DNA of 64,000 bases, from assembly GCF_900115545.1 (NCBI RefSeq), contig NZ_FOWV01000001.1, positions 806,001 through 870,000 on the forward strand. The letters run 5' to 3'. Under the pieces are notes generated by a model. The model worked only from the letters and a program-made list of their open reading frames with translations. It was not told the origin of the DNA and ran no database searches. This document shows, one piece after another, positions 49,254 through 58,107 of the stretch. The position numbers and the translations under genes were made by a program. Position 1 is the stretch's first letter; each line of letters opens with the position of its first letter. Source of the DNA: Ralstonia sp. NFACC01 (GTDB lineage Bacteria; Pseudomonadota; Gammaproteobacteria; Burkholderiales; Burkholderiaceae).

Positions 49254-50114
49254 TCAGCCTTGCGCGTTCACCGTGCGCTGGCGCTGCTCGCCCAGACCCT
49301 CGATGCCCAGGCGCATCGTCTGGCCGGCGCGCAGATAGACCGGCGGCTTCTGCCCCAGCCCCACGCCCGGCGGCGTGCCGGTGGAAATCACATCGCCAGG
49401 TTGCAGGCTCATGAAGCGGCTCAGATAGCTCACCAGATGCGCCACGCCAAACACCATGGTCGACGTCGATCCGTTCTGGTAGCGATGTCCATCCACCTCC
49501 AGCCACAGATGCAACGCTTGCGGGTTGGGCACCTCGTCTGCAGTCACGAGCCACGGGCCGATGGGGCCAAAGGTGTCGCAGCCCTTGCCCTTGTCCCACG
49601 TGCCGCCGCGCTCGAGCTGGTATTCGCGCTCCGACACATCGTTGATGACGCAGTAGCCCGCCACGTGCGCGAGCGCATCAGCCTCGCTGATGTATCGGCC
49701 GCCCTTGCCGATCACCACACCAAGCTCGACTTCCCAATCGGTCTTCACCGAGCCCTGCGGAATTTCCACATCATCATTGGGGCCGCAGATGGCGCTGGTC
49801 CATTTGCCGAAGACGACCGGCTCGGCCGGCACTTCGGCACCCGTCTCAGCGGCGTGGTCGGAATAGTTCAGCCCGATGCAGATGAACTTGCCGACGTTGC
49901 CCACGCAGGCGCCCAGGCGCAGGCCCGCTTGCGGCGTGCCATCGACGATGGGCAGTCGGCTGATGTCCAGCGTGCGCAGGTGAGCGAGGCTCTCGGGCAG
50001 CAGCGCCGCGCCGCCAATGTCGTCAATCACGGCTGACAGGTCGCGCACTTGCCCTTGCGCATCGAGCAGGCCGGGCTTTTCCTGGCCCTTGGGGCCGTAG
50101 CGGAGGAGTTTCAT
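49254..50114 (-). CDS. 2,4-diketo-3-deoxy-L-fuconate hydrolase (FAH family), 286 aa
   Basis: A fumarylacetoacetate hydrolase family enzyme. Core segments: FICIGLNYSDHAAETGAEVP, the metal-binding DWEVELGVVIGKGGR and GKGCDTFGPIGPW, and the final GDVISTGTPPGVG. In this operon it would cleave 2,4-diketo-3-deoxy-L-fuconate to pyruvate and L-lactate. The ATG at 50114 begins at the family N-terminus (MKLLRYG). The alternative annotation ureidoglycolate lyase is common for this family but not supported here. Confidence 0.9.
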   Translation of the reverse strand: MKLLRYGPKGQEKPGLLDAQGQVRDLSAVIDDIGGAALLPESLAHLRTLDISRLPIVDGTPQAGLRLGACVGNVGKFICIGLNYSDHAAETGAEVPAEPVVFGKWTSAICGPNDDVEIPQGSVKTDWEVELGVVIGKGGRYISEADALAHVAGYCVINDVSEREYQLERGGTWDKGKGCDTFGPIGPWLVTADEVPNPQALHLWLEVDGHRYQNGSTSTMVFGVAHLVSYLSRFMSLQPGDVISTGTPPGVGLGQKPPVYLRAGQTMRLGIEGLGEQRQRTVNAQG

Positions 50115-50150
50115 CGTGTTGTCTTTGTGGACTGCAATCAATCAAACCAA

Positions 50151-50900
50151 TCAGTTGGACCAGCCGCCGTCGATCACGCAGCAGGTACCGGTCGTGAAGC
50201 GGGACTCATCCGAAGCCAGGTAGGTCGCCAGCGCGGCAATCTCGTCTGCCGTGCCGACGCGACCCATCGGCTGGCGCGCAACGAAGGCCGCACGGATGGT
50301 GTCAATCGACACGCTCTGTTCCTGCGCCTGCGCGGCAATGCGCTGCTCGAGCGACGGAGACTCCACCGTGCCCGGGCAGATGGCGTTGCAGCGGATGCCG
50401 CGCGCCACAAAGTCGGCGGCAATAGCCTTGGTCATGCCAATGACGGCAGCCTTGGTCGTGCCATACACGAAGCGGTTCGGCACGCCCTTCACGCTTGATG
50501 CGGCGGAGGCCATGTTGATGATCGATGCGCCGCCGTTGTCCAGCATCTTCGGCAACAGCGCACGCGTCAGGCGGTACATCGACGTCACGTTGAGCTGCCA
50601 CGAGAACGCCCAGTCGTCTTCCGAACATTCGAGGATGCTGCCGGGATGCACGAAGCCCGCGCAGTTGAACAGCGCATCGAACGCGGCTTCTTCGCGCGCA
50701 AGGACGGCAACGGCATTGGCGTCCGTCACGTCCAGGCGCAAGGTGCGGACACCGGCGGTCTCTGCCAGCGTGGCCAACGCCTCTGCGTTGATATCGGTGG
50801 CGAGCACCTGCGCGCCCTCTCTTGCAAACATCATCGCGCTGGCCCGGCCAATACCCTGCCCGGCCGCCGTCACGAGGATGCGTTTTCCTTGGAGTCTCAT
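50151..50900 (-). CDS. 2-keto-3-deoxy-L-fuconate dehydrogenase (SDR family), 249 aa
   Basis: A short-chain dehydrogenase. Cofactor motif TAAGQGIG at 11-18, NAG replaced by the NCAG motif, active site Y146-x-x-x-K150 (FVYGTTKAA). It matches the human DHRS6-like/bacterial KDF 4-dehydrogenase branch (KGVPNRFVYGTTKAAVIGMTKAIAADFV), oxidising the C4 hydroxyl of 2-keto-3-deoxy-L-fuconate. The ATG at 50900 starts at the family N-terminus. A second SDR, L-fucose dehydrogenase, lies downstream; the two have different cores. Confidence 0.9.
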   Translation of the reverse strand: MRLQGKRILVTAAGQGIGRASAMMFAREGAQVLATDINAEALATLAETAGVRTLRLDVTDANAVAVLAREEAAFDALFNCAGFVHPGSILECSEDDWAFSWQLNVTSMYRLTRALLPKMLDNGGASIINMASAASSVKGVPNRFVYGTTKAAVIGMTKAIAADFVARGIRCNAICPGTVESPSLEQRIAAQAQEQSVSIDTIRAAFVARQPMGRVGTADEIAALATYLASDESRFTTGTCCVIDGGWSN

Positions 50901-51040
50901 TGCGTCTGCGTTCCGGGGCGGACCACGTTGGCGGTGGCCCATTCCGGCAATGGAGTTAAAACACTGCGCCGTTCAGGAAAGGGATTCAGCCGGCATGGCG
51001 GCGAACGACGCTCCGCCACGCCCCTTGTTGCGATGATTCG

Positions 51041-51988
51041 TCAGTACAGAACGTTCTTGGCCTCGGGCGAATCCAGGTTCTGCTTGTTGACCATCATCAC
51101 GCCCGTGTCGACCTGCTTCTGCACGGGCTTCTTCTCGATCACGCTGACGACCGTCTCGATGCCCTTGTAGCCCATCTGGTACGAGCTTTGGACGGCAATT
51201 GCGCGAATCGTGCCGTCGCGCACGAAGCCCTGCAGATCCTGGTTGCCGTCAAAGCCGATGGCCGCCACCTTGCCGCTCTTTCCCGACTGCTGCAGCGCGC
51301 GCCCCATCCCGACCGCCGTCGGTTCGTTCGCACCGAAAATGCCCTTCAGATCAGGATTGGCGGCCAGCACATCCGTCGTCTGGTTCAGCGCCGTAGCCAT
51401 TTGCGATTGCGAGTAGAACGGCCCAACGATCTGCAGCTTCGAGTGCGCCTCGATGTATTTCTTGAAGCCGCCCACTCGGCCGATTTCAGACCCCGCGCCC
51501 GGCACATAAGACATGATCGCGATCTTGCCAGTCTGGCCCACGGCCTCGATCATCGCCTTCGCGCACAACTCCCCCGCCTTCGCGTTATCCGTCGACAGGA
51601 ACGACTGGTAATACTGCTTGCCGGAGTCGGACACCATCGAGTCGATCAGCACCACCGGAATGTGGGCTTCCCAAGCCTTCTTCATCGCCGGTACCAGCGC
51701 ATCCGGGTCCGACGGTGCGAGGACAATGCCTGCGACATGCCGGTTCACGGCGTTCTCGACCATGTTCACTTCGTCGGCAATGGCCGATTCTGCTGCGGGC
51801 CCCTGGAAGGTCATCGTGTAGCCCTTCGCGTTGCCCATGGCGGCTGTCGCGCCTTTCTGAACGTTCTGCCAGTAGTTGGAATTTGCCGATTTCACGATCA
51901 CGGCAATTTCACCGCCTGCCGCCTGCGCATAAGCAGAGAACAGTGCACACGTTGCTGCAACCACCGCCAGTACGGAAAACTTCTTCAT
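51041..51988 (-). CDS. Sugar ABC transporter substrate-binding protein, 315 aa
   Basis: A periplasmic type I sugar-binding protein (RbsB-like). Signal peptide to about residue 23 (AYAQAAG). The mature part has IAVIVKSANSNYWQNVQKGA, the IVLAPSDPDALVPAMKKA hinge region, and FGANEPTAVGMGRAL. It has a good AAGGAGTGAG ribosome site. Within the operon it most likely binds L-fucose or a related sugar. Confidence 0.93.
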   Translation of the reverse strand: MKKFSVLAVVAATCALFSAYAQAAGGEIAVIVKSANSNYWQNVQKGATAAMGNAKGYTMTFQGPAAESAIADEVNMVENAVNRHVAGIVLAPSDPDALVPAMKKAWEAHIPVVLIDSMVSDSGKQYYQSFLSTDNAKAGELCAKAMIEAVGQTGKIAIMSYVPGAGSEIGRVGGFKKYIEAHSKLQIVGPFYSQSQMATALNQTTDVLAANPDLKGIFGANEPTAVGMGRALQQSGKSGKVAAIGFDGNQDLQGFVRDGTIRAIAVQSSYQMGYKGIETVVSVIEKKPVQKQVDTGVMMVNKQNLDSPEAKNVLY

Positions 51989-52023
51989 GTCTCACTCCTT
52001 GGTTTTGGTTTGAACTGCTCGAC

Positions 52024-53055
52024 TCACAACTTGCGGTTTCTGAGCTGATCGATCCAGACGGTGCCAAGGATGACCACGCCGATGATGATCTGCTGGATAA
52101 AACTCGATACGCCGTTCATGTTGAGCCCGTTGCGCAACACCCCGATCACGAACGCGCCAATGGCCGTGCCCGAGACCGTTCCGACACCGCCCATCAGCGA
52201 CGTCCCGCCGATCACGGCACTGGCAATCGCATCAAGCTCGTACATCACGCCTTCGTTCGGCTGCGCCGTCACGAGGCGAGACATCAGCACGCAGCCGGTC
52301 ATCCCGGCCAGCAAGCCCGACAGCACATACGTGAACAGCTTCACGCCCTGCACGTTCACGCCGGACAGGCGCGCCGCCTCGGCGTTCGAGCCGACTGCGT
52401 AGATGTGGCGACCCAGTGAAGTGCGGGAGAGCAGCACAGAGACGGCAATGAACAGCGCAAGCATGATCACCACCGGGTAAGGAATGCCGGGGAAGACCGT
52501 GTCCGGAAAGCCGTCTGCGCCGATGTGCGAGATGCGGAACAGCGCGCCGTTGCCGAGTTCGCCGAAGGCGTCCCCCAAGCCCGAGACCGGACGGGCACCC
52601 GTGATCTGCAGCGCCAGTCCGCGCGCGACCAGCATCATGCCGAGCGTGGCAATGAATGGCGGCAGGCCCATCCGCGTGATGCAGATACCGTTGACCCATC
52701 CGCACATGGCACCAACGGCCACACCGGCCAGCATGGCAATCGGAACCGGCACGCCCATCTTCACGAGCAATGCGGCCACGACGCCGGAAAGCGCCAGCAC
52801 TGAGCCCACCGACAGATCGATGCCACCGGTGATGATCACGCACGTGGCGGCCACACCCAGGTAGGCAATCGACGTGACTTGCAGCGCGACGGTCATGAAG
52901 TTGCCGACCGAAAAGAACGCTGCGCTGGTGGCGGAAAACGCAATCACAAGCGCCACGAGGCTACCGAGCGCCGCAAACTTCTGGATCAAATCCCGATGGT
53001 GTTGCTTGCGCTGCGTTTTCACGGCCTGCGGCTGATCTGATGTCATTTCAAGCAT
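52024..53055 (-). CDS. Sugar ABC transporter permease, 343 aa
   Basis: A ribose-type (RbsC-like) inner-membrane permease with 8-10 helices. Conserved segments: IAYLGVAATCVIITGGIDLSVGSVLALSG and VGSNAEAARLSGVNVQGVKLFTYVLSGLLAG. The ATG at 53055 overlaps the ATPase stop by 8 bases; the ATG at 53046 is an alternative. The overlap implies coupled translation. Confidence 0.93.
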   Translation of the reverse strand: MLEMTSDQPQAVKTQRKQHHRDLIQKFAALGSLVALVIAFSATSAAFFSVGNFMTVALQVTSIAYLGVAATCVIITGGIDLSVGSVLALSGVVAALLVKMGVPVPIAMLAGVAVGAMCGWVNGICITRMGLPPFIATLGMMLVARGLALQITGARPVSGLGDAFGELGNGALFRISHIGADGFPDTVFPGIPYPVVIMLALFIAVSVLLSRTSLGRHIYAVGSNAEAARLSGVNVQGVKLFTYVLSGLLAGMTGCVLMSRLVTAQPNEGVMYELDAIASAVIGGTSLMGGVGTVSGTAIGAFVIGVLRNGLNMNGVSSFIQQIIIGVVILGTVWIDQLRNRKL

Positions 53056-54595
53056 GTGTTCGTCCTGATGCGTAATGCAGAATTTCTTCCTGGTTTGTCT
53101 TCCGTGTTTCCAGGACTGCGGTAATGCGGCCTTCGTGAAAGACGGCAATTCGATCTGTCATGCCCAGCAGTTCTGGCAGCTCCGAGCTGATCAGCACGAC
53201 TCCGACACCGTCCGCGGCGAGTTCGTCCATCAGCCCATAAATCGCGTACTTGGCGCCGACGTCGATGCCCCGCGTCGGTTCATCGAAAAACAGGATGCGC
53301 GAACCGCGATACAGCCATTTGCCGATCACGATCTTCTGTTGATTGCCGCCCGAGAGATTGCGCACCATCTGCCCGACGGACGGCGTGCGGATGTTCAGCT
53401 CGCGCACGTAGCGCTGTGCCACGGCGGTCTCTTCGGAAAAGCGCAGGAAGCCATGCGATGAAATCGCCCGGACATTGGCCAGGGTGATATTCACGGCCAC
53501 CGGCATCGACAACGCCAGACCGTCCTTCTTTCTGTCTTCCGACAGGTAGGCAATACCTTGGCGGATAGCCTCGCGCGGGGAGCGGATCGTGACCGGCGTG
53601 TCGCCGAGCATGATCGACCCGGAATCGAGCCGTTCCGCACCAAAAATGGCCCGCGCCACCTCCGTGCGGCCCGCGCCCATCAGGCCGGCAAAACCGAGAA
53701 TCTCGCCCTTGCGCAACTCGAACGACACCGGCCCGAAGACGCCCGCCCGGCTCAGTGCGTTCACGCGTAACAACACCTCGTCGGTCGGCACCGATTTGCG
53801 CGCCGGGAACACATCGTCGAGTGAGCGCCCGACCATCCGCGCGACGATCTCGTTGACACTGGTGGAAGCGAAATCGCTCGTGGCGATATGGCGGCCGTCA
53901 CGCAGCACCGTCACCCGATCAACGATCTCGGCCATCTCATCCAGCCGGTGCGAGATGTAGAGAATCGCCACGCCATCGGCGCGCAACTCCTTGATGATGC
54001 GAAACAGCTGAACGGTTTCGGATTCCGTGAGCGAAGACGTGGGCTCGTCCATGATCAGCACACGCGCGTTGAGCGAGAGCGCCTTGGCAATCTCCACCAT
54101 CTGTTGCTGAGCAATCGACAGCGCGCTAACCAGCGTGGTCGGCTCGACGGCCAGCCCGATCCGCTGCAGATAGCTCCGTGCATTGGTGTTGAGCTTGCGG
54201 TAATCAATGAACGGGCCGCGCTTGGGCTCGCGCGCCAGGAAGATGTTCTCTGCCACCGACAGATGCGGCACGAGATTCAGCTCCTGATGGATGATCGCAA
54301 TGCCGGCCGCCTGCGCCTCGGATGTCGAGGTGAAGCGCACCGCCTCGCCGCGGTAATTGATGGCACCATCGTCTGCCGTGTACTGGCCGCTGATAATCTT
54401 CATCAGGGTGGATTTGCCGGCACCGTTTTCGCCGCAGACGGCATGGACTTCGCCCACGCGCAGATCCAGATCGACGCCATCCAGCGCAACAACGCCGGGA
54501 AAGCGTTTGCCGATGCGCTGCAAGCAAAGAATCTCTTGCGGCATCGACGATCTGGAGCTGCTTACGTGCGTAGGCACGGCATCAGCACTGCTCAT
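53048..54595 (-). CDS. Sugar ABC transporter ATP-binding protein, 515 aa
   Basis: A double-domain RbsA/MglA-type ATPase. Domain 1 has Walker A GENGAGKST, signature SIAQQQMVEIAKAL and Walker B VLIMDEPTSSLTESE. Domain 2 lacks a normal P-loop (GLMGAGRTEVARA), as usual in this family, and has LSGGNQQKIVIGKWL and FFDEPTRGIDVG. The ATG at 54595 has GGAG upstream and gives an N-terminal tail of about 17 residues. It is the first gene of the ten-gene operon. Confidence 0.94.
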   Translation of the reverse strand: MSSADAVPTHVSSSRSSMPQEILCLQRIGKRFPGVVALDGVDLDLRVGEVHAVCGENGAGKSTLMKIISGQYTADDGAINYRGEAVRFTSTSEAQAAGIAIIHQELNLVPHLSVAENIFLAREPKRGPFIDYRKLNTNARSYLQRIGLAVEPTTLVSALSIAQQQMVEIAKALSLNARVLIMDEPTSSLTESETVQLFRIIKELRADGVAILYISHRLDEMAEIVDRVTVLRDGRHIATSDFASTSVNEIVARMVGRSLDDVFPARKSVPTDEVLLRVNALSRAGVFGPVSFELRKGEILGFAGLMGAGRTEVARAIFGAERLDSGSIMLGDTPVTIRSPREAIRQGIAYLSEDRKKDGLALSMPVAVNITLANVRAISSHGFLRFSEETAVAQRYVRELNIRTPSVGQMVRNLSGGNQQKIVIGKWLYRGSRILFFDEPTRGIDVGAKYAIYGLMDELAADGVGVVLISSELPELLGMTDRIAVFHEGRITAVLETRKTNQEEILHYASGRTHA

Positions 54596-54685
54596 CGTGG
54601 TCTCCGTTGTGTTGCGAGGCTCTGATCTTCCGCTCGGCGCACTGGTAAGTCCAGTTCGGATCGATTCGAATAAGCCAAGCATTTT

Positions 54686-54698
54686 TTGGTCAAGCCAA
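54686..54698. promoter_or_regulatory. Operator-like TTGGTC-A-AGCCAA upstream of the transporter operon
   Basis: Near-palindrome in the 245 bases between the divergent ATPase and GntR genes. It shares TTGGTCNNNCCAA with the site at 55727-55741 and fits the FadR-type form TGGTNNNACCA with one mismatch. A half-site TGACCA follows at 54721-54726. Confidence 0.55.
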
Positions 54699-54840
54699 TA
54701 TCACTTACAACACACCTGCCTGACCACTAGTGCAAACCCTGAACTGTTGCTGACACCAGTCTAGACAACGGCTGGCGGTGCCCATGCTAGACTCGAAGCA
54801 CATCCATGCGCGGCAACGCCCGCGCCAAAAAACACACACG

Positions 54841-55548
54841 ATGAAGCAGACAGAGCCAAAGCGGCTTTACCAATCTGTAGCCGCGCAGATTCTCGCGCTG
54901 ATCCAACAGGAAAAGCTCGGACCGGGCACACGCTTGCCTCCCGAGCGCGAACTGGCGCAGACGCTGGGCGTATCGCGCCCGTCGTTGCGCGAGGCGTTGA
55001 TCGCCCTGGAGATTGGCGGCCAGGTTGAGATCCGCATGGGTTCTGGGGTGTACGTGCAAGACGCAAGCGCGGCGAGCGAGAGTGCGGCCATTCCGTCGCT
55101 GGGCGAAAGCCCCTCCGAACTGATGCAGGCCCGGGCCGTTCTTGAAGGCGACGTGATCACGCTCGCCACGGGGCGCCTGACGGCGGCCACGCTCGACAAG
55201 CTCCAGCGCACCATCGACCGCATGAAGAAACTCGCATCGGGGGGGAAGTCGCCCACCGACGCCGACCGCCAGTTCCACATGCTGATTGCAGAGACCGCCG
55301 GCAATTCGGTCCTCAGCCGATTCGTGGCCGAGCTGTTCGATAGTCGCCATGACCCGCTGGCCATGGCCATCCGCGACCATGCGGAGGGCGAATCAAGCTG
55401 GCATGCGGCCGTGCATGAGCACGAAGAGATTCTCAAGGCGCTGCAGGCGGGCGACCCCATCGCGGCGCAAACCGCCATGCGGGCGCACTTGAAAGCGTCC
55501 GAAGAGCGCTGGATTGCGGGCGCCATTCAGCAAGACAGCGCGCAGTAA
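54841..55548 (+). CDS. GntR family regulator, FadR/FCD type, 235 aa
   Basis: The N-terminal winged helix is clear: LPPERELAQTLGVSRPSLREALIALEIGGQVEIRMGSGVYV at about 32-72, followed by an FCD effector domain (LMQARAVLEGDVITLATGR, DRQFHMLIAETAGNSVL, HAAVHEHEEILKAL), with metal-binding D and H residues typical of sugar-acid sensors. It lies between the L-fucose operon and the altronate operon and probably represses both, with a pathway acid as inducer. The ATG at 54841 starts at the family N-terminus. Confidence 0.92.
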   Translation: MKQTEPKRLYQSVAAQILALIQQEKLGPGTRLPPERELAQTLGVSRPSLREALIALEIGGQVEIRMGSGVYVQDASAASESAAIPSLGESPSELMQARAVLEGDVITLATGRLTAATLDKLQRTIDRMKKLASGGKSPTDADRQFHMLIAETAGNSVLSRFVAELFDSRHDPLAMAIRDHAEGESSWHAAVHEHEEILKALQAGDPIAAQTAMRAHLKASEERWIAGAIQQDSAQ

Positions 55549-55953
55549 CGGCCCTCACCGCATGCGCGGCTCCCCGCGGCCGCGCGGTCCTTCCCCGGCA
55601 CCCACGCCGCTCCCGCCCCAATGCGGCCTGACCAAATTTCGGGCCGTCTCGCCTTGACCCCTTGAAAACAAGGGATTTCCTGCCCTCAGGGTTTCCCCCA
55701 TCAAGGAATTTCCCGCAAGATGTTAAATTGGTCTGACCAATAGGTGAGGCCTGTTTGGCATGACCAGTTGCTGTAGACGAAGGCTGTCTCCTTCAACTTG
55801 GTGCAGTACACGCGCGCAATCAAACCTCACCGCATCCACTCAAGGAGACCGGAAGGTGACCCACTGTTTGCCATCGCCACGCGCCCATACACAACTTCTC
55901 CAACGGCTCCGTCACGCGGAGACTGGCGACGCCGCTTCTGCCGGAGCCGCATC
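55549..55953. other. 405-base regulatory gap upstream of the altronate operon
   Basis: No gene is seen. It holds the perfect operator dyad at 55727-55741, a half-site TGACCAA at about 55630, and several similar A/T-centred GGGATTTCC / GGAATTTCCC repeats at 55672-55714. It should contain the operon promoter; TTAAAT at 55723-55728, next to the dyad, is a candidate -10 element. The GGAG ribosome site of the next gene lies at its right end. Confidence 0.55.
55727..55741. promoter_or_regulatory. FadR-type operator ATTGGTC-T-GACCAAT
   Basis: A perfect 7+1+7 palindrome containing TGGTCTGACCA, the TGGTNNNACCA form bound by FadR-family GntR proteins. It lies 179 bases after the GntR stop and about 213 bases before the dehydrogenase start, overlapping a possible -10 element. 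Confidence 0.75.
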
Positions 55954-56961
55954 ATGCTGACGGTCGTTTGCGAAACACCAGGCACCCTGCTCGCGCTCGA
56001 CCGCCCGGTCCCCACCCCTGCCGAGGGCGAGGTGCTGCTGCGCGTCAAACGCGTTGGTGTGTGCGGGACCGATCTGCACATCTTCACGGGCAATCAGCCT
56101 TACCTCAATTACCCGCGCGTGATGGGGCATGAGCTGTCGGGCATCGTCGAACAGGCGCCGGCCGGCAGCACGCTGGCCAAGGGCGACGTGGTCTACGTGA
56201 TGCCCTACCTGTCATGCGGGCACTGCGTCGCGTGCCGCCAGGGCCGGACAAACTGCTGCGTCAATATCCAGGTGCTGGGGGTGCATCGCGACGGGGCGTT
56301 CACTGAATACCTGAGCGTGCCGCAAGCCTTCGTGCACAGGGCGGACGGCGTGAGTTTGGATCAAGCTGCGATGGTGGAATTTCTGGCCATTGGCGCCCAC
56401 GCGGTGCGTCGTGCACAGGTGCGAGCCGGGCAGCGCGTGCTGGTGGTAGGCGCTGGCCCTATCGGCATGGCCGCCATGATCTTTGCCAAACTGCGCGGCG
56501 CGGTGGTCACGGCGCTGGACTCCCGTGCAGATCGCCTCGCCTTTGCAGTGGAGCAACTTGGTGTGGATGCCAGCGTTGCACTGGGCGATACCGACGAAGT
56601 ACAACTCGCCGCGCTTACAGGCAACGAGTTTTACGACGTCGTCTTCGATGCCACGGGCAATCCGAAAGCCATGGAGCGCGGCTTGCGTTTCGTGGCGCAC
56701 GCCGGCACCTATGTGCTGATCTCTGTGGTAGCGGCGAACATCTCGTTCTCCGATCCGGAATTCCACAAACGCGAGACCACGCTGCTCGCCAGCCGCAACG
56801 CCACCACGGAAGATTTTGAGACTGTGCTCGACGCCATGCGCGCGGGCAAGATTCCGGCCGCGCTGAACACCCACCGCATGGCGCTGGCAGACGTGCCCGA
56901 GCACTTCAAGACACTGCTCGACCCCGCCGCTGGCGTGGTGAAAGCCATCGTGGAGTGCTGA
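55954..56961 (+). CDS. Zinc alcohol dehydrogenase, probably L-galactonate 5-dehydrogenase type, 335 aa
   Basis: A medium-chain zinc dehydrogenase. Catalytic zinc residues are C37, H59 and E60 (GVCGTD, GHE); structural zinc cysteines are C88, C91, C94 and C102. The NAD-binding GAGPIG lies near 165. The neighbours (tagaturonate-type reductase and altronate dehydratase) point to oxidation of L-galactonate to D-tagaturonate, as by LgoD; L-gulonate or another polyol acid is an alternative. GGAG lies about 10 bases before the ATG. Confidence 0.88.
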   Translation: MLTVVCETPGTLLALDRPVPTPAEGEVLLRVKRVGVCGTDLHIFTGNQPYLNYPRVMGHELSGIVEQAPAGSTLAKGDVVYVMPYLSCGHCVACRQGRTNCCVNIQVLGVHRDGAFTEYLSVPQAFVHRADGVSLDQAAMVEFLAIGAHAVRRAQVRAGQRVLVVGAGPIGMAAMIFAKLRGAVVTALDSRADRLAFAVEQLGVDASVALGDTDEVQLAALTGNEFYDVVFDATGNPKAMERGLRFVAHAGTYVLISVVAANISFSDPEFHKRETTLLASRNATTEDFETVLDAMRAGKIPAALNTHRMALADVPEHFKTLLDPAAGVVKAIVEC

Positions 56962-56965
56962 GCGC

Positions 56966-58093
56966 ATGACCGAGCCGATCCTCCAGTTCGGCACAAGCCG
57001 CTTCCTGCAGGCGCACGTCGACTTGTTCGTGTCGGAAGCGCTCGATGCGGGGCAAGCGCTGGGTGGGATAACCGTCGTTCAGACCACATCCAACCCCGCC
57101 AGCGCAGCGCGTGTGGCGGCGCTGGCAGGCGGTGAGGGTTATCCGGTGCGCATTCGCGGTTTGCAAGACGGCGCACCCATTGATCAGACCGTCACGTGCT
57201 GCGCTGTGCAACGCGCCCTTCAGGCCGAGGCCGACTGGGAACAGCTGCGCGAGCTCATGGCAAGAGACGTGCAGGTGGTGATTTCCAACACGGCCGACCA
57301 GGGCTACCAGCTCGACCCGCGCGATGATGCCAGCTTGATCAAGCAGCCATCGCGCGTGCCACACAGCTTCCCCGCCAAACTGGTGGCGCTGCTGCTCGGC
57401 CGCTGGCTGCGGCAGCCGCAGGCACCGCTGTCGCTGTTTCCGTGCGAACTGATCGAGCGCAACGGCGACACGCTCTGCGAGACGGTCTGCTCGCTGGCAC
57501 AGCAATGGGCACTGCCCGCCGCGTTCGTCGATTGGCTGCGCACGCATTGCATCTGGGCGAATTCGCTCGTAGACCGCATCGTCTCCGAGGCATTGCACCC
57601 CGTGGGCGCCGTGGCAGAACCGTACGCGCTGTGGGCCATCGAGCGCCGGCCCGGGCTGGTGCTGCCATGCACGCATCCGGCCATCGTGCTGACGGATGAG
57701 CTGGATCATCACGAGCGGCTCAAGCTCTTTCTGCTCAACGCGGGCCACACCTTTCTGGCCGAGCGTTGGCGCGAAGATGCGCATCCCGCCGATCTGACCG
57801 TCGTGCAGGCCATGGAAGACCCGCGCCTGCGGCCGGAGCTGGAAGCCCTGTGGCGCGACGAGATCGTTCCTGTATTCGCCGCCCTGCACAAGCGCGAGGC
57901 CGCCGCGGCCTATCTCGTCTTGCTGCGAGAACGGCTGTTGAACCCTTACCTTGCCCACCGCCTCGCCGACATCGCGCAGAACCACGCGCAGAAGAAGCAG
58001 CGGCGCCTGGCACCCATCGTCGCGCTGACGCGGCAATTGGGCTTGCACCTCGCCCAGCCGCGCCTGAATGCCGCGCTGGCCAATCCGAATTGA
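56966..58093 (+). CDS. Mannitol dehydrogenase family protein, tagaturonate reductase-like, 375 aa
   Basis: It belongs to the polyol-specific long-chain dehydrogenase family (UxaB, UxuB, mannitol dehydrogenase). N-terminal FGTSRFLQAHVDLFV, middle WANSLVDRIV and the catalytic-region LKLFLLNAGHTFLAE are typical. It is shorter than E. coli UxaB (about 480). In front of uxaA it would reduce D-tagaturonate to D-altronate with NADH. It begins 4 bases after the zinc dehydrogenase stop. Confidence 0.87.
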   Translation: MTEPILQFGTSRFLQAHVDLFVSEALDAGQALGGITVVQTTSNPASAARVAALAGGEGYPVRIRGLQDGAPIDQTVTCCAVQRALQAEADWEQLRELMARDVQVVISNTADQGYQLDPRDDASLIKQPSRVPHSFPAKLVALLLGRWLRQPQAPLSLFPCELIERNGDTLCETVCSLAQQWALPAAFVDWLRTHCIWANSLVDRIVSEALHPVGAVAEPYALWAIERRPGLVLPCTHPAIVLTDELDHHERLKLFLLNAGHTFLAERWREDAHPADLTVVQAMEDPRLRPELEALWRDEIVPVFAALHKREAAAAYLVLLRERLLNPYLAHRLADIAQNHAQKKQRRLAPIVALTRQLGLHLAQPRLNAALANPN

Positions 58094-58107
58094 ACCTGCG
58101 AAGCACC

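Noticed and set aside
49254-50114. Ureidoglycolate lyase
   Set aside because: This is a common label for the FAH family, but the gene sits within a complete L-fucose pathway that needs a diketo-acid hydrolase.
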